In this document: piece after piece, positions 34,111 through 42,744 of the stretch
How positions within the stretch are numbered: position 1 is the stretch's first letter
Layout: every line of letters starts with the position of its first letter
Assembly (NCBI RefSeq): GCF_016863295.1
Contig: NZ_BOOP01000045.1
Location: 28,691 to 92,690 of the forward strand
Origin: Planotetraspora phitsanulokensis
GTDB lineage: Bacteria > Actinomycetota > Actinomycetes > Streptosporangiales > Streptosporangiaceae
DNA length: 64,000 nucleotides
Direction of reading: 5' to 3'
Translations under genes and position numbers: made by a program
Notes under the pieces: model-generated
The model's database searches: none
What the model saw: the letters and a program-made list of their open reading frames with translations, nothing else
What the model was told of the DNA's origin: nothing

Positions 34111-34716
34111 ATGGGGATCTCCCAGGAACTGCACGCGATCGGACGGCCTCTCCTCGAGGCCCAGCTGGCGCACCCCACGGTGCGGGGCATCGCGGCGGGC
34201 GACCTCCCCGAGCCGGTTTTCCGCTCGTGGCTGGAGCAGGACTACCTGTTCCTGCTCGACTATGTGCGGGTCTTCTCCCGGCTGGCCTGGCAGGCTCCCG
34301 ACGGCCATCTCGGCGACCTGGTGGACCTCGCCCACGCGACCTGGCACGACGAGCTCTCCTTGCACCGGTCGATGTCCGCGGAGTTCGGCGCGGACCTCGA
34401 AGCGGCGACGAAGGGGCCCGCCTGCGCCGCGTACACGGAGTTCCTGCTGCGGTCGGCGGCCGACTACGCGGACGGCCTGGCGGCGCTCTATCCCTGCATG
34501 TGGGGATACTCGACGCTGGGCCGACTGCTGGCAGCCGAGCCGCCCGCCGAGCCGCGGTACCGGGCCTGGGTGGACACCTACGCCGATCCGGGATTCGCGG
34601 CGCTGACCGAGCGGATCGCCGTCATGATCGACGAGGCGGCGCCCGATCCCGCCCGGGCCGCGGCCCTGTTCACCGAGGGCATGCGGCACGAACTCGCCTT
34701 CTGGGACGTGCCCTGA
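34111..34716 (+). CDS. tenA: TenA/THI-4 family protein (thiaminase II-type salvage)
   Basis: A 201-residue all-helical TenA-family protein. Helix motifs are FRSWLEQDYLFLLDYVRVFS (with the Asp and Tyr of the pyrimidine pocket), HATWHDELSLHRS, YPCMWGYSTLG and a final FTEGMRHELAFWD with the catalytic Glu. The conserved Cys of TenA-C proteins is not obvious near the middle, suggesting the TenA-E branch. TenA recovers hydroxymethyl-pyrimidine from degraded thiamine. A pyrimidine-type transporter under a TPP riboswitch lies 1.6 kb downstream, which fits salvage. The ATG at 34111 is used; two GTG codons lie just upstream. Confidence 0.85.
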   Translation: MGISQELHAIGRPLLEAQLAHPTVRGIAAGDLPEPVFRSWLEQDYLFLLDYVRVFSRLAWQAPDGHLGDLVDLAHATWHDELSLHRSMSAEFGADLEAATKGPACAAYTEFLLRSAADYADGLAALYPCMWGYSTLGRLLAAEPPAEPRYRAWVDTYADPGFAALTERIAVMIDEAAPDPARAAALFTEGMRHELAFWDVP

Positions 34717-34788
34717 CGGCCGGTTGACGGCTCCGCGGCGCGCACCGGGTTCTCGCCGACGGGGACGCGCGCGGATTACTGTGGGGGC

Positions 34789-35667
34789 ATGCCCGAGCTA
34801 CCCGAGGTAGAGGCGCTCGCCGAATTCCTCCGCGAGCGTGCCGTGGGGCGTGCGGTCCTCGGCGTCGACGTGGTGGCCTTCCAGGCGCTGAAGACGGTCG
34901 ACCCCCCGGTCAGCGCACTCGGCGGGGTGACCGTCACCGGAGTGACCCGGCACGGCAAGTTCCTCGACATCGACTGCGACGGGGTGCACTTCATCACACA
35001 CCTCGCCCGTGGCGGATGGCTGCGCTGGCGCGACGACCTCACGGGCGCCAAGCCCGTCCGCCCCGGCAAGGGTCCCCTCGCCGTGCGCGTACGGCTGTCG
35101 CCCGGAGACGACGGCCAGGCGCCCGGGTTCGAGCTCACCGAGGCGGGCACGCAGAAGCGCCTGGCCGTCTACGTGGTGAGGGATCCGGCCGAGGTCCCCG
35201 GCATCGCCGGCCTCGGTCCCGACCCGCTCTCCGAGGAGTTCACCCCCGAGGTGCTCAAGGGGATCGTCGATGGGAACCGTACGCAGATCAAGGGACTCCT
35301 GCGCGACCAGAAGGTGATCGCGGGGATCGGCAACGCGTACTCCGACGAGGTGCTCCACGTCGCGAAGATGTCGCCGTTCAAGATCGCCGCGACGCTGACC
35401 GACGAGCAGGTCGCCGGTCTGCACGAGGCGATCGTGACGACCCTTCGCGATGCGGTCGGGCGGGCGAGGGGACTCGCCGCCAAGGACCTCAAGGCGGAGA
35501 AGAAGTCCGGCCTGCGCGTGCACGGCCGTACCGGGGAGAAGTGCGACGTGTGCGGCGACACGATCCGGGAGGTGTCGTTCGCCGACTCGTCCCTGCAGTA
35601 CTGCCCGACCTGCCAGACGGGCGGCAAGCCGCTCGCGGACCGCCGCCTGTCCAAGCTGCTCAAATAG
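34789..35667 (+). CDS. Fpg/Nei family DNA glycosylase/AP lyase
   Basis: A 292-residue base-excision repair enzyme. It begins MPELPEVEALAEFL, with the catalytic Pro2/Glu3 exposed after Met removal, so the start is certain. The helix-two-turn-helix has GLLRDQKVIAGIGNAYSDE. The C-terminal zinc finger is CDVCG and CPTCQTGGK, two Cys pairs. The family removes oxidised bases and nicks the strand. It begins 6 nt after TACTGT, so it is probably leaderless. Confidence 0.93.
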   Translation: MPELPEVEALAEFLRERAVGRAVLGVDVVAFQALKTVDPPVSALGGVTVTGVTRHGKFLDIDCDGVHFITHLARGGWLRWRDDLTGAKPVRPGKGPLAVRVRLSPGDDGQAPGFELTEAGTQKRLAVYVVRDPAEVPGIAGLGPDPLSEEFTPEVLKGIVDGNRTQIKGLLRDQKVIAGIGNAYSDEVLHVAKMSPFKIAATLTDEQVAGLHEAIVTTLRDAVGRARGLAAKDLKAEKKSGLRVHGRTGEKCDVCGDTIREVSFADSSLQYCPTCQTGGKPLADRRLSKLLK

Positions 35668-35841
35668 CCGCTCGAACAGCCGCTCGAACAGGCGTTTCCG
35701 GAGTTCCAACCGGTCTCGCGGCTTTCCGGACGGTCGGAACGGTGGGATCGAGCGGGTCCTGGCGCGTTCCACTCGTCACTCCGGCGCCGCCGTCAGGTCA
35801 AGCGGGACGAAGCTTGGCACGTGTAGCCCCACAATGAAGTC

Positions 35842-36165
35842 ATGACGATGCCTGAGGTCGAGGCGAAAGCCGTACCCGACGACGCGTTCCTGCTCGACGT
35901 GCGCGAGATCGACGAGTGGCGGGCGGGCCATGCCCCGACCGCCACGCATATTCCCCTGGGTGACCTGCAGAACCGGGTCGCCGAAGTGCCCCAGGGCCGG
36001 ACGGTCTACGTGGTCTGCCGGGTGGGCGGCCGGTCCGCGCACGCGACCGCCTGGCTCAACCATGTCGGCTGGGAGGCGGTCAACGTCGACGGCGGCATGC
36101 AGTCCTGGGCCTCCGCGGGCCTTCCGATGGTGAGCGAGACCGGCCAGCCGCCGTTCGTCGCCTGA
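35842..36165 (+). CDS. Single-domain rhodanese-like sulfurtransferase
   Basis: A 107-residue single rhodanese domain. The active-site Cys lies in VVCRVGGRSAHAT, the six-residue loop of the GlpE/PspE group, preceded by AFLLDVREIDEWRAGHAPTA, the usual CH2A motif. It can transfer sulfur to cyanide or to carriers in thiolation. The start is 6 nt after CACAAT, so it is likely leaderless. It lies directly upstream of the riboswitch. A link to thiazole sulfur in thiamine formation is possible but unproven. Confidence 0.9.
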   Translation: MTMPEVEAKAVPDDAFLLDVREIDEWRAGHAPTATHIPLGDLQNRVAEVPQGRTVYVVCRVGGRSAHATAWLNHVGWEAVNVDGGMQSWASAGLPMVSETGQPPFVA

Positions 36166-36171
36166 GCACCT

Positions 36172-36200
36172 TTGGACAATCGGGGATCAGATGCCATAAT
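36172..36200 (+). promoter_or_regulatory. Promoter of the riboswitch-controlled transporter
   Basis: TTGGAC (36172-36177), a 17-bp spacer and CATAAT (36195-36200) make a near-consensus promoter. Transcription would start about 36207, just before the riboswitch aptamer. Confidence 0.7.
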
Positions 36201-36220
36201 CCCGTTCGACATTTAAATAC

Positions 36221-36317
36221 CGCGGGAGCTCGGGCGATACCGGGCTGAGAGGGCGGCTCCTCCACGAGGCGTGCCGCCGACCGCATGAACCTGTCCGGAT
36301 AATGCCGGCGTAGGGAG
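36221..36317 (+). promoter_or_regulatory. Thiamine pyrophosphate (TPP/THI-box) riboswitch
   Basis: The aptamer shows the invariant blocks in order: CGGGAGC early, GGGCTGAGAGGG (36243-36254), then CCGCATGAACCTG and GGATAATGCCGGCGTAGGGA (36297-36316). The end of the aptamer, TAGGGAG, is also the ribosome-binding site of the following gene, so binding of TPP most simply blocks translation initiation. Confidence 0.95.
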
Positions 36318-36323
36318 TGTGTG

Positions 36324-37685
36324 ATGACGTCCGCCCTTGTCGATCCCCAGCACGCGGAAGTGCCGCTGACGCTCGACGAAGAGGCTCCGAAGACCCTCGG
36401 ACTGCTCGATCAGGGAGCCTTCTGGGCCAACCTCGGAGTCAGCCTGCTGGGGTTCTCGGGGGCGCTGTTCCTGCTCGACCCGCTCGGCGGCAAGCCGCTC
36501 ACCTTCACGGGCGCGGTGCTCGCCGCCGTCGTCGGCAGCCTCATCGGAACCGCGATGGTCGGCCTCGCCGCCATCCCCGGCGTGCGGACCGGCAAGCCGT
36601 CGATGGTGCTGCTGCGCGGCCTGTTCGGCGCGCGCCTGTCCTACGTCCCGACCGTGCTCAACATCGTGCAGATGCTCGGGTGGGGCGCCTTCGAGTTGTG
36701 GGTCATCGCCACCGGCGCGCAGGCGGTCTTCGGCACGGCCGTGCCGTACTGGGTCTGGGCGACGCTGGCCGGGGTGGTGACGATCGTGCTCACGATCTGG
36801 CCGCTGGGATCGGTCCGGCTGCTGCGGCGGTACGTCACGGCAGGCGTGATCGTCTCGATGATCTGGCTGACGGTCGCGCTGTTCAGCCGAGGGCCGTCGC
36901 TGTCCGAGGGGTCGTGGGACGCCTTCGCCCCGGCGGTCGACTACGTGATCGCGCTGTCGGTCTCGTGGGTTCCCATGGCCGCCGACTACGCCCGGCACTC
37001 CAGGTCGAGCCGTACGGCCTTCGCCGGCGTGGTGGGCGGATACACGATCGCACAGGTCGCGTGCCTCGCCCTCGGCATCGCCGCGCTGGCCCTCGTCGGG
37101 AACGACACCGACAAGGTGTGGGACCCGTTCGTGGCCGCTCCGCTGGGCGCGCTCTTCTTCGGCATCCTCGTGCTGCGCGAGGCGGACCAGTCGTTCGCCA
37201 ACGTGTACTCGACGACGGTCTCCCTGCAGAACCTCATGCCGCGCGTGGACCGCAGGGTCATCTCGGTGGTGATCGGCGTGCTCACGACCGGCATCGCGCT
37301 GTTCGCCGACGTGAACTCCTACGGCGCGTTCCTCAGTGTGATCGGCGCGGTGTTCGTCCCGATGTTCGCCGTGCTCGCCGTCGACTACTTCGTCCTCGGG
37401 GGAGCCTCGCGCTGGAACAACGCGGCGGACGCCCCGTCGAGGTGGCTCATGGTGGTGCCGTGGGTCCTCGGCTTCTGCGCCTACTGGATCGTCACGGCGA
37501 CGCAGACGGTCGGCTGGTGGGACACGATCTGGGAGAACGTCCGCTCGGCCGTCGGCTTCACCCACCAGCCGTGGATGAACGCGGCGCTCGCCGCCTTCCT
37601 CGTCTCCGGCCTGTTCACGCTCGCGCTGGGACGGCTGAGCCGGCGGACCTCGGACGTGTCGCCAAAGCGACTCCAGAACCGCTGA
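36324..37685 (+). CDS. cytX: NCS1-family transporter CytX, probable thiamine-precursor importer
   Basis: A 453-residue membrane protein with about twelve helices of the nucleobase:cation symporter-1 family. Motifs include DQGAFWANLGVSLLGFSGAL at the start (helix 1 substrate site) and SVSWVPMAADYARHS in the middle. A TPP riboswitch controls it, which fits CytX, importer of hydroxymethyl-pyrimidine. The ATG at 36324 lies six bases after AGGGAG. The last 71 bp overlap the convergent EamA gene. Confidence 0.88.
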   Translation: MTSALVDPQHAEVPLTLDEEAPKTLGLLDQGAFWANLGVSLLGFSGALFLLDPLGGKPLTFTGAVLAAVVGSLIGTAMVGLAAIPGVRTGKPSMVLLRGLFGARLSYVPTVLNIVQMLGWGAFELWVIATGAQAVFGTAVPYWVWATLAGVVTIVLTIWPLGSVRLLRRYVTAGVIVSMIWLTVALFSRGPSLSEGSWDAFAPAVDYVIALSVSWVPMAADYARHSRSSRTAFAGVVGGYTIAQVACLALGIAALALVGNDTDKVWDPFVAAPLGALFFGILVLREADQSFANVYSTTVSLQNLMPRVDRRVISVVIGVLTTGIALFADVNSYGAFLSVIGAVFVPMFAVLAVDYFVLGGASRWNNAADAPSRWLMVVPWVLGFCAYWIVTATQTVGWWDTIWENVRSAVGFTHQPWMNAALAAFLVSGLFTLALGRLSRRTSDVSPKRLQNR

Positions 37686-38541
37686 CCACCAGCCCGAGCA
37701 CGACGAGCGGGCTCAGCGGCTGGTCCAGGATCACCCAGGCCATCACGGCGGTGACCGAGGGCGTGAGGAAGAACAGGCTGCTGGCCCGGCTCGCCTGCGA
37801 CCTGCGCAGCATGAGGTAGAGCAGCGAGAACGCGCCGATCGAGTTCACCAGGGCCAGCCACAGGACGGCGGCGGTGAAGGGCCCCCACGCGGAGACGTGG
37901 GGGCTCTCCACCGTCAGCGCGAGCACGCCGATGACCGGCACGCTCGCGAGCAACTGGACGGCCTGGCCGCTGCGCAGGTCCATGTCGGCGCAGAACCGCT
38001 TCTGGTAGAGCGTGCCGAGGCTGAGCCCGAGCAGTCCGCCCACGCACAGGAGCAGCGCGGGGCCCGCGGAGGACAACTTCTCGGCCACGGCGAGGACGAC
38101 TCCGAGCGCTCCCAGCACGAAGCCGGCCCACTGCCGTGAGCTCACGCGCTCACCGAGAAGCGGCACGGCGAGGATCGCGGTGAGCACCGGATGGAGGCCC
38201 TGCACGAGGGCCGCCATGGCGCCGGTGACGCCCAGCGACATGGCCGTGTAGAAGGCGCCGAACTGCACCGCCTGCAGCAGCAGGCCGGCCACGACGACGT
38301 GCCCGAGCGCCCGCCCCTTGGGCCAGGGAGCGCGTACGGCCAGGGCCACGACGGCGAGCAGGACGCCCGCGAGCGCGAAGCGGCACAGGGTCAGCAACAG
38401 GGGTGGTGCGGCGTCGAGCCCGATCACCCCGGCGATGAACGCGCTGCTCCACAAGACGACGAACGCCCCAGGCGTCGTCGCCGCGGCCAGCCGCCCGAGG
38501 CGTGTGCCGGATTCCGCGGACGCGCTCCGCGTGATGACCAT
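37615..38541 (-). CDS. EamA/DMT-family transporter divergent from CGNR regulator
   Basis: A 308-residue membrane protein with ten helices in two EamA repeats (VVLWSSAFIAGVIGLDAAPP at the start; LVNSIGAFSLLYLMLRRSQA and FFLTPSVTAVMAWVI in the second half). It is a likely metabolite exporter. The ATG at 38541 follows GGGGGGA; an eight-residue extension would start inside the operator region. It faces the CGNR regulator gene across two palindromic operators, so control by that regulator is likely. Confidence 0.85.
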   Translation of the reverse strand: MVITRSASAESGTRLGRLAAATTPGAFVVLWSSAFIAGVIGLDAAPPLLLTLCRFALAGVLLAVVALAVRAPWPKGRALGHVVVAGLLLQAVQFGAFYTAMSLGVTGAMAALVQGLHPVLTAILAVPLLGERVSSRQWAGFVLGALGVVLAVAEKLSSAGPALLLCVGGLLGLSLGTLYQKRFCADMDLRSGQAVQLLASVPVIGVLALTVESPHVSAWGPFTAAVLWLALVNSIGAFSLLYLMLRRSQASRASSLFFLTPSVTAVMAWVILDQPLSPLVVLGLVVSGSGVALATRPRSAGSAVPARA

Positions 38542-38553
38542 GCCGTCCCCCCG

Positions 38554-38574
38554 ATAACCACTCAAGATGGTTAT
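38554..38574. promoter_or_regulatory. Palindromic operator A in the EamA/CGNR divergent region
   Basis: ATAACCA (38554-38560) and TGGTTAT (38568-38574) form a perfect inverted repeat with spacer CTCAAGA. The half-site and spacer recur in operator B exactly 40 bp downstream. It lies just upstream of the EamA ribosome site. Confidence 0.7.
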
Positions 38575-38593
38575 TACGATGTCGGGCCGACCG

Positions 38594-38614
38594 ATAACCT
38601 GTCAAGCTGGTTAC
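38594..38614. promoter_or_regulatory. Palindromic operator B in the EamA/CGNR divergent region
   Basis: ATAACC and GGTTAC flank TGTCAAGCT, a near copy of operator A. The right half overlaps the TACCAT box (38612-38617) that stands 6 nt before the CGNR start codon, so a bound protein would block that promoter. Confidence 0.65.
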
Positions 38615-38623
38615 CATGGCCAC

Positions 38624-39172
38624 GTGTTCACCTTCTGGAGCGGCAACCTGGCCCTGGACTTCGCGGGAACGGTCGGGCATCGCGACACCGATCGGCAGGA
38701 GTTCGTCGGCACCCCCCGGCTGCTCGCCGACTGGGTGAAGGCCGCCGGGCTCCTGGATGAGCCCCCGGTTCTGGACGAGCACGACCACGCCCAGGCCGTA
38801 CGGCTGAGGGAGGCGATCTATCGCCTCGCGGTGGCCGCACTGCGGGGCCGGGTGCGGGCGGCGCACGATGTGGCGGTGGTCAACGAGTTCGCCGGTCACG
38901 CCCCGGTGAGCCAGGTGCTCGTCGTGGACGACGCCGGCGATCTGCGGCTGAGCCGTACGGGTTCGATGGACGAGGTGCTCGCGGTTGTCGCCGGGTCGGC
39001 GGCGGAACTCCTGGGCGGACCCGACCTCGCACGCGTGCGTGAATGCGAGAGCGCGCCCTGCACCCGGCTCTACGTCGACACGTCACGGGGTGGCTCGCGC
39101 CGCTGGTGCGACATGCGCGAATGCGGCAACCGCGAGAAGGCGGCCGCGTTCCGCTCCCGGCGGCGGCCGTGA
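38624..39172 (+). CDS. CGNR zinc-finger/ABATE-domain regulator
   Basis: A 182-residue transcription regulator. The N-terminal ABATE domain begins FTFWSGNLALDFAGTVG, then DEFVGTP-like and LREAIYRL segments. The C-terminal zinc finger has CESAPCTRLYVD and WCDMRECGNREKAAAF; the CGNR box names the family. The GTG at 38624 is used: it lies 6 nt after a -10-like TACCAT, so the mRNA is likely leaderless. It probably controls itself and the divergent EamA exporter through operators A and B. Confidence 0.9.
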   Translation: MFTFWSGNLALDFAGTVGHRDTDRQEFVGTPRLLADWVKAAGLLDEPPVLDEHDHAQAVRLREAIYRLAVAALRGRVRAAHDVAVVNEFAGHAPVSQVLVVDDAGDLRLSRTGSMDEVLAVVAGSAAELLGGPDLARVRECESAPCTRLYVDTSRGGSRRWCDMRECGNREKAAAFRSRRRP

Positions 39173-39235
39173 GGCTCTTGCGTTGCGGTGTGTCTCACCC
39201 GCGCCCGGCTCCTGCCACCCCGGCGGCGGGCGACG

Positions 39236-39832
39236 TCACACGTGAGGGCGGTCCGACGCGCCGGAGCTGTGCGGCGACAGGCCCTCGAGGCTGAGCAGAT
39301 GCTCCTTGGCCGCGGCGCCGCCGGCGTACGAGCCGAGCGCGCCGGACGAGTCGACCGCGCGATGGCACGGGGCGAAGACGCACACGGGATTGCCGGTGAG
39401 CGCGTTCTTCACCGCGTGCAGGGCCTGCGGCCGTCCGATCCGTTCGGCGATTTCCTGATATGTCGTGACGCTGCCGTACGGCACGGCCAGCATCATCTGG
39501 ATGACCGTCCGGGTGAAACCGGTGATGAGCTGGAAGTCCACCTGGGTCGAGAAGGTCCGCACCCTCCCCGCGAAGTACGCCTCGAGCTCACGCTTCACCG
39601 GGTCGAGCCGCCGGGGGTCGGGGCCGATGAACGAGCCCACGGCCCGGGACACGCGGAGGAAGACCGCGTGTTCGTCGTCGTAGCTGCAGGCGAGCACGCC
39701 TCGTCCGGTGACGGCGAGCGTCAGCCGTCCCACTGGGGTGTCGGTGGTGCCGAAGGCGACATCCGGCGGGGCCTCGCCGACGTACCCCGGCGCGGTCACG
39801 CGTAGCAGGGCTTCAAGGTCCCCAGTGGACAT
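39236..39832 (-). CDS. ogt: Methylated-DNA-[protein]-cysteine S-methyltransferase
   Basis: A 198-residue suicide repair enzyme that removes O6-alkyl groups from guanine. The acceptor Cys is in APCHRAV (usually PCHRV). The helix QEIAERIGRPQALHAVKNAL is the DNA-binding segment with the Arg finger, followed by GALGSYAGGAAAKEHLLSLE. The start at 39832 follows GAGAGGAAG; a longer frame has no coding look. A Lys replaces the usual Gly after AV in the helix, a mild deviation. Confidence 0.92.
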   Translation of the reverse strand: MSTGDLEALLRVTAPGYVGEAPPDVAFGTTDTPVGRLTLAVTGRGVLACSYDDEHAVFLRVSRAVGSFIGPDPRRLDPVKRELEAYFAGRVRTFSTQVDFQLITGFTRTVIQMMLAVPYGSVTTYQEIAERIGRPQALHAVKNALTGNPVCVFAPCHRAVDSSGALGSYAGGAAAKEHLLSLEGLSPHSSGASDRPHV

Positions 39833-39933
39833 GGACCCACTTCCTCTCACTACGTGAGTGAAAGCGTATCGGAGGAGTCCCGAGCCAGCCGAAAAGCCCA
39901 TGATCATGTTGTGAAAGGAGGCACGATGGGGGC

Positions 39934-41835
39934 GTGGGTGATACCAGGGCGCACGACGGCGGTGACGACGAGATCGCCCGTGCGGTCGTCGCGAGCTCTC
40001 CCGACGCGATCGTCGCCCTCGACCGGGACATGGCGGTCCTGATCTGGAACGCCGCCGCCGAGCGGCTCTTCGGCTGGCCGGCCGACCAGCTCATGGGCAG
40101 GAGGGCGCCCATCGTGCCCGCCGAGCTGATGGCCGAGCACAACGCGGTGCTCGAGCGGGTCCGCACGGGCGGTCCCGTGTCGCTGCGCACGCGGCGGTTC
40201 CACCGGGACGGCCGCCTCCTGGACCTGCGCGTGGACACCAGCGCGCTGCGGACGGACTCGGGAGCGCTCCTCGGCTACGTCAACGTCTTCCACTCCACCC
40301 AGGACGACGACGCCGCCCGCGGCCGGGAGGCGCGGCGGGCCCGGCTGGTCAGCCGCCTGACCGACGTCGTCGGCGACATCAACGCCGAGCTCGACCTGCC
40401 CGTCGTCCTCGACCGCATCGCCGCCAGCCTCACCGAGCTCACCGGAGCCGACGCGGGCGGTTTCGTGTCGATCGAGGAAGACCTGCTCCGGCTCGTCGGC
40501 GTGCACGAACTGCCCGAGTCGATGCGGGGGATGACCGCCGACCTGCACACCAGCCTCGTCGGAAAACTCCTGCGCACCGGCAAGACCGTGCTGCTGGAGA
40601 CGGGTCCCGAGGGGTTCCAGGACCTCATCTGGGCCCGCCTCGACGGGCTGCACACCATCGCCGTCGGCATCGCGGCCGTCGGCGGGCGTCCGTATGGAGC
40701 GCTCTACGCCCTGTTCGCCTCGAGCAAGGCGAGCCATCTGGAGCTCGAGCTCCTGGAACTGCTCGCGGGACACGCCGGCATCGCCGTCGGCAACGCGATG
40801 GCCTACCAGGACGCCGTACGCCAGCGGGCCCACGAGCGGGCCGTCTTCGACGCGAGCGCCGACGGCATCGCCGTGCTCGACGGCGCGGGCCGGGTCATCC
40901 AGTGGAATCCCGCGGCCGCCGAGCTGACCGGCCTGCACGCGCGTGAGCTGATCGGAGGCCCGCCGCCCTTCCCGCTGCCCGCCCCCGGAGAGAAGCTCAC
41001 CATCCAGCTGTCGTCGGGCCGATGGCTCGACGTGTTGTGCGCGGAGATCCCCGAGACCGGCGAGAGCGTCGTCGACTTCCGCGACGTGACCAGGGCCAAG
41101 GAACTGGAGGAGGCCAAGGACCTGTTCCTGGCCACCACGAGCCACGAGCTGCGCACTCCCATCACGATCGTGCGCGGATTCGCCAGCACGCTCGACTCCC
41201 GGTGGGACCACCTCTCCGACGGCGAACGCCGCTCCGCCGTGCACACCATCGCGGAACGTGCCAGGTCGCTCGGTCAGCTCATGGATCACCTCCTGCTCGG
41301 CTCGCGGGCCGGCGCCGATGAGCTGAAGGTCAAGGTGGAGGTCTTCGACCTCGGCGAGCGGGTCCGTGCGGCGACCCTGGGCCTGCCTGTCCTGTCCGAC
41401 CGGCACCGGGTGGAGGTGGACATCCCCGCCGACCTCCCGGCCGTGTACGGCGACGAGCTGGCCACCGACATCGTCCTCGGGCAACTGCTGGAGAACGCCT
41501 TCAAGTACTCCCCTGACGGCGGGCTCATCCGGGTCGAGGCCTGGGCCGAGGACGAACGGGTCGTCCTCGTGGTCGACGACGAGGGGGTCGGCATCGCGCC
41601 GGCTGACCGGGAACGCGTCTTCGAGCGGTTCGTCCAGGCGGACAGCGGGAACCGGCGCAGATTCGGCGGGGTCGGCCTGGGTCTCTACATCGTTCGCAGC
41701 CTGGCGAGAGCCCAGGGAGGCGACGTCACCGCACTTCCCCGTCCCGGCGGAGGCACCCGGATGCGGGTCGCTCTGACAGGCGCAGGCCCATTACCTGATC
41801 CGACACACCGGCGGGGTAACGAGGTCGCCACGTAA
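39934..41835 (+). CDS. PAS-GAF-PAS sensor histidine kinase, soluble
   Basis: A 633-residue kinase without membrane segments. The order is PAS (12-125, SSPDAIVALDRDMAVLIWN), GAF (about 140-290, DLPVVLDRIAASLTELTGAD), second PAS (about 300-385, DASADGIAVLDGAG), HisKA with the phospho-His in TTSHELRTPITIV (about 405), and HATPase with LLENAFKYSP, DDEGVGIA and GVGLGLYIV. The GTG start lies 12 nt after AAAGGAGG. No response regulator is adjacent. The next gene is an RsbW-like ATPase, so signalling to a partner-switching system is possible. Confidence 0.9.
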   Translation: MGDTRAHDGGDDEIARAVVASSPDAIVALDRDMAVLIWNAAAERLFGWPADQLMGRRAPIVPAELMAEHNAVLERVRTGGPVSLRTRRFHRDGRLLDLRVDTSALRTDSGALLGYVNVFHSTQDDDAARGREARRARLVSRLTDVVGDINAELDLPVVLDRIAASLTELTGADAGGFVSIEEDLLRLVGVHELPESMRGMTADLHTSLVGKLLRTGKTVLLETGPEGFQDLIWARLDGLHTIAVGIAAVGGRPYGALYALFASSKASHLELELLELLAGHAGIAVGNAMAYQDAVRQRAHERAVFDASADGIAVLDGAGRVIQWNPAAAELTGLHARELIGGPPPFPLPAPGEKLTIQLSSGRWLDVLCAEIPETGESVVDFRDVTRAKELEEAKDLFLATTSHELRTPITIVRGFASTLDSRWDHLSDGERRSAVHTIAERARSLGQLMDHLLLGSRAGADELKVKVEVFDLGERVRAATLGLPVLSDRHRVEVDIPADLPAVYGDELATDIVLGQLLENAFKYSPDGGLIRVEAWAEDERVVLVVDDEGVGIAPADRERVFERFVQADSGNRRRFGGVGLGLYIVRSLARAQGGDVTALPRPGGGTRMRVALTGAGPLPDPTHRRGNEVAT

Positions 41836-41957
41836 GAGCTGATCTATTGTCCAATGTGCACAAGCTGTGATCGGAGCGCGGTTTCCTGGACGATCGAACG
41901 GGGCATTTCGGTCCTACTGGGAGACTCGTCTCCTCTGGGGGATCGGGAATCGGGGAG

Positions 41958-42410
41958 GTGAGTGCGTCGAGCGTCGTGATGTTGCCCTACGCACTGTCGA
42001 GCGTCGCCGCCGCACGCCAACGCCTCAGCGCCGAAATGCTGGCGGGGGGAATGCTCGTCGGCGCCGTGGACGATGTGGTCCTCGTGATGAGCGAGCTTCT
42101 GAGCAACTCGCTCCGGCATGCCCACCCACTGCCGTCCGGCCAGCTCAAGGTGACCTGGACCTGCTCCGACGATCAGGTCGAGGTGTCGGTGAGCGACGGA
42201 GGCGCGACCACTGAGCCGCGCGCCGGCCGTCCCACGCTCTCGTCGCTCGGCGGCCGTGGACTCGGCATCGTCGAGTACATCGCTGAACGCTGGGGGGTCC
42301 GCCACGACGGCGACTCGACCACGGTCTGGGCCGTCGTCCACGTCTCCTGGCAGGCCCGAAACGGAAACCCTAGAACGACCGAAACCCCGGCCCTCCGCGA
42401 GGTCGGGTGA
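41958..42410 (+). CDS. RsbW-like anti-sigma/HATPase domain protein
   Basis: A 150-residue single HATPase_c domain protein of the RsbW/SpoIIAB type found in large numbers in actinobacteria. The N box is VLVMSELLSNSLRHAHP, the G1 box is VSVSDGGA and the G2 box is LGGRGLGIVEYIA. Such proteins bind sigma factors or act as kinases of STAS antagonists. The GTG start follows GGGGAGGTGA. A STAS antagonist lies 3 kb downstream. The target sigma factor is not in the window. Confidence 0.85.
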   Translation: MSASSVVMLPYALSSVAAARQRLSAEMLAGGMLVGAVDDVVLVMSELLSNSLRHAHPLPSGQLKVTWTCSDDQVEVSVSDGGATTEPRAGRPTLSSLGGRGLGIVEYIAERWGVRHDGDSTTVWAVVHVSWQARNGNPRTTETPALREVG

Positions 42411-42484
42411 CGGTCCCCAGCGGTTCCGGCTCGGTCGCCCTGAGGGCGTTGGTCGTGTCAGCCGTGTTGGGCGGGTTGGCGGGC

Positions 42485-42652
42485 CTAGCGGGACATCTTC
42501 CCGACGACGGTGATCACCCCGACGACCACGGCGGCGATGACTGCGACGAGGAGCAGGAACTTCAGCGTCGCGAACACCGCGGGGATCACGAATCCGAAGA
42601 TCAGCCAGAGGGCGAGGATGACGCCCACGACGGTCAGCACAGTACGGGCCAT
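42485..42652 (-). CDS. Very small membrane protein, two helices
   Basis: A 55-residue hydrophobic protein, MARTVLTVVGVILALWLIFG followed by a second helix LLLVAVIAAVVVGVITVVG and a basic end KMSR. GGAGG is immediately before the ATG, a tight spacing. It resembles the tiny hydrophobic proteins that many actinobacteria carry next to signalling genes. No function can be given. An extended frame (to 42751) would cover sequence without coding character. Confidence 0.6.
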   Translation of the reverse strand: MARTVLTVVGVILALWLIFGFVIPAVFATLKFLLLVAVIAAVVVGVITVVGKMSR

Positions 42653-42744
42653 ACCTCCAAGGTACGGTCTGACGCCCCCGGTCGCGAGGTTGATCGCCGA
42701 AGACTCCGGACCTTGTCCCAAACGTGACGCACCCCTTGTTGAAC

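Noticed and set aside
35666..35689. Two tandem copies of a 12-bp sequence containing CCGCTCGAACAG after the Fpg/Nei gene
   Set aside because: A single duplication of 12 bp at a gene end without further structure; not informative.
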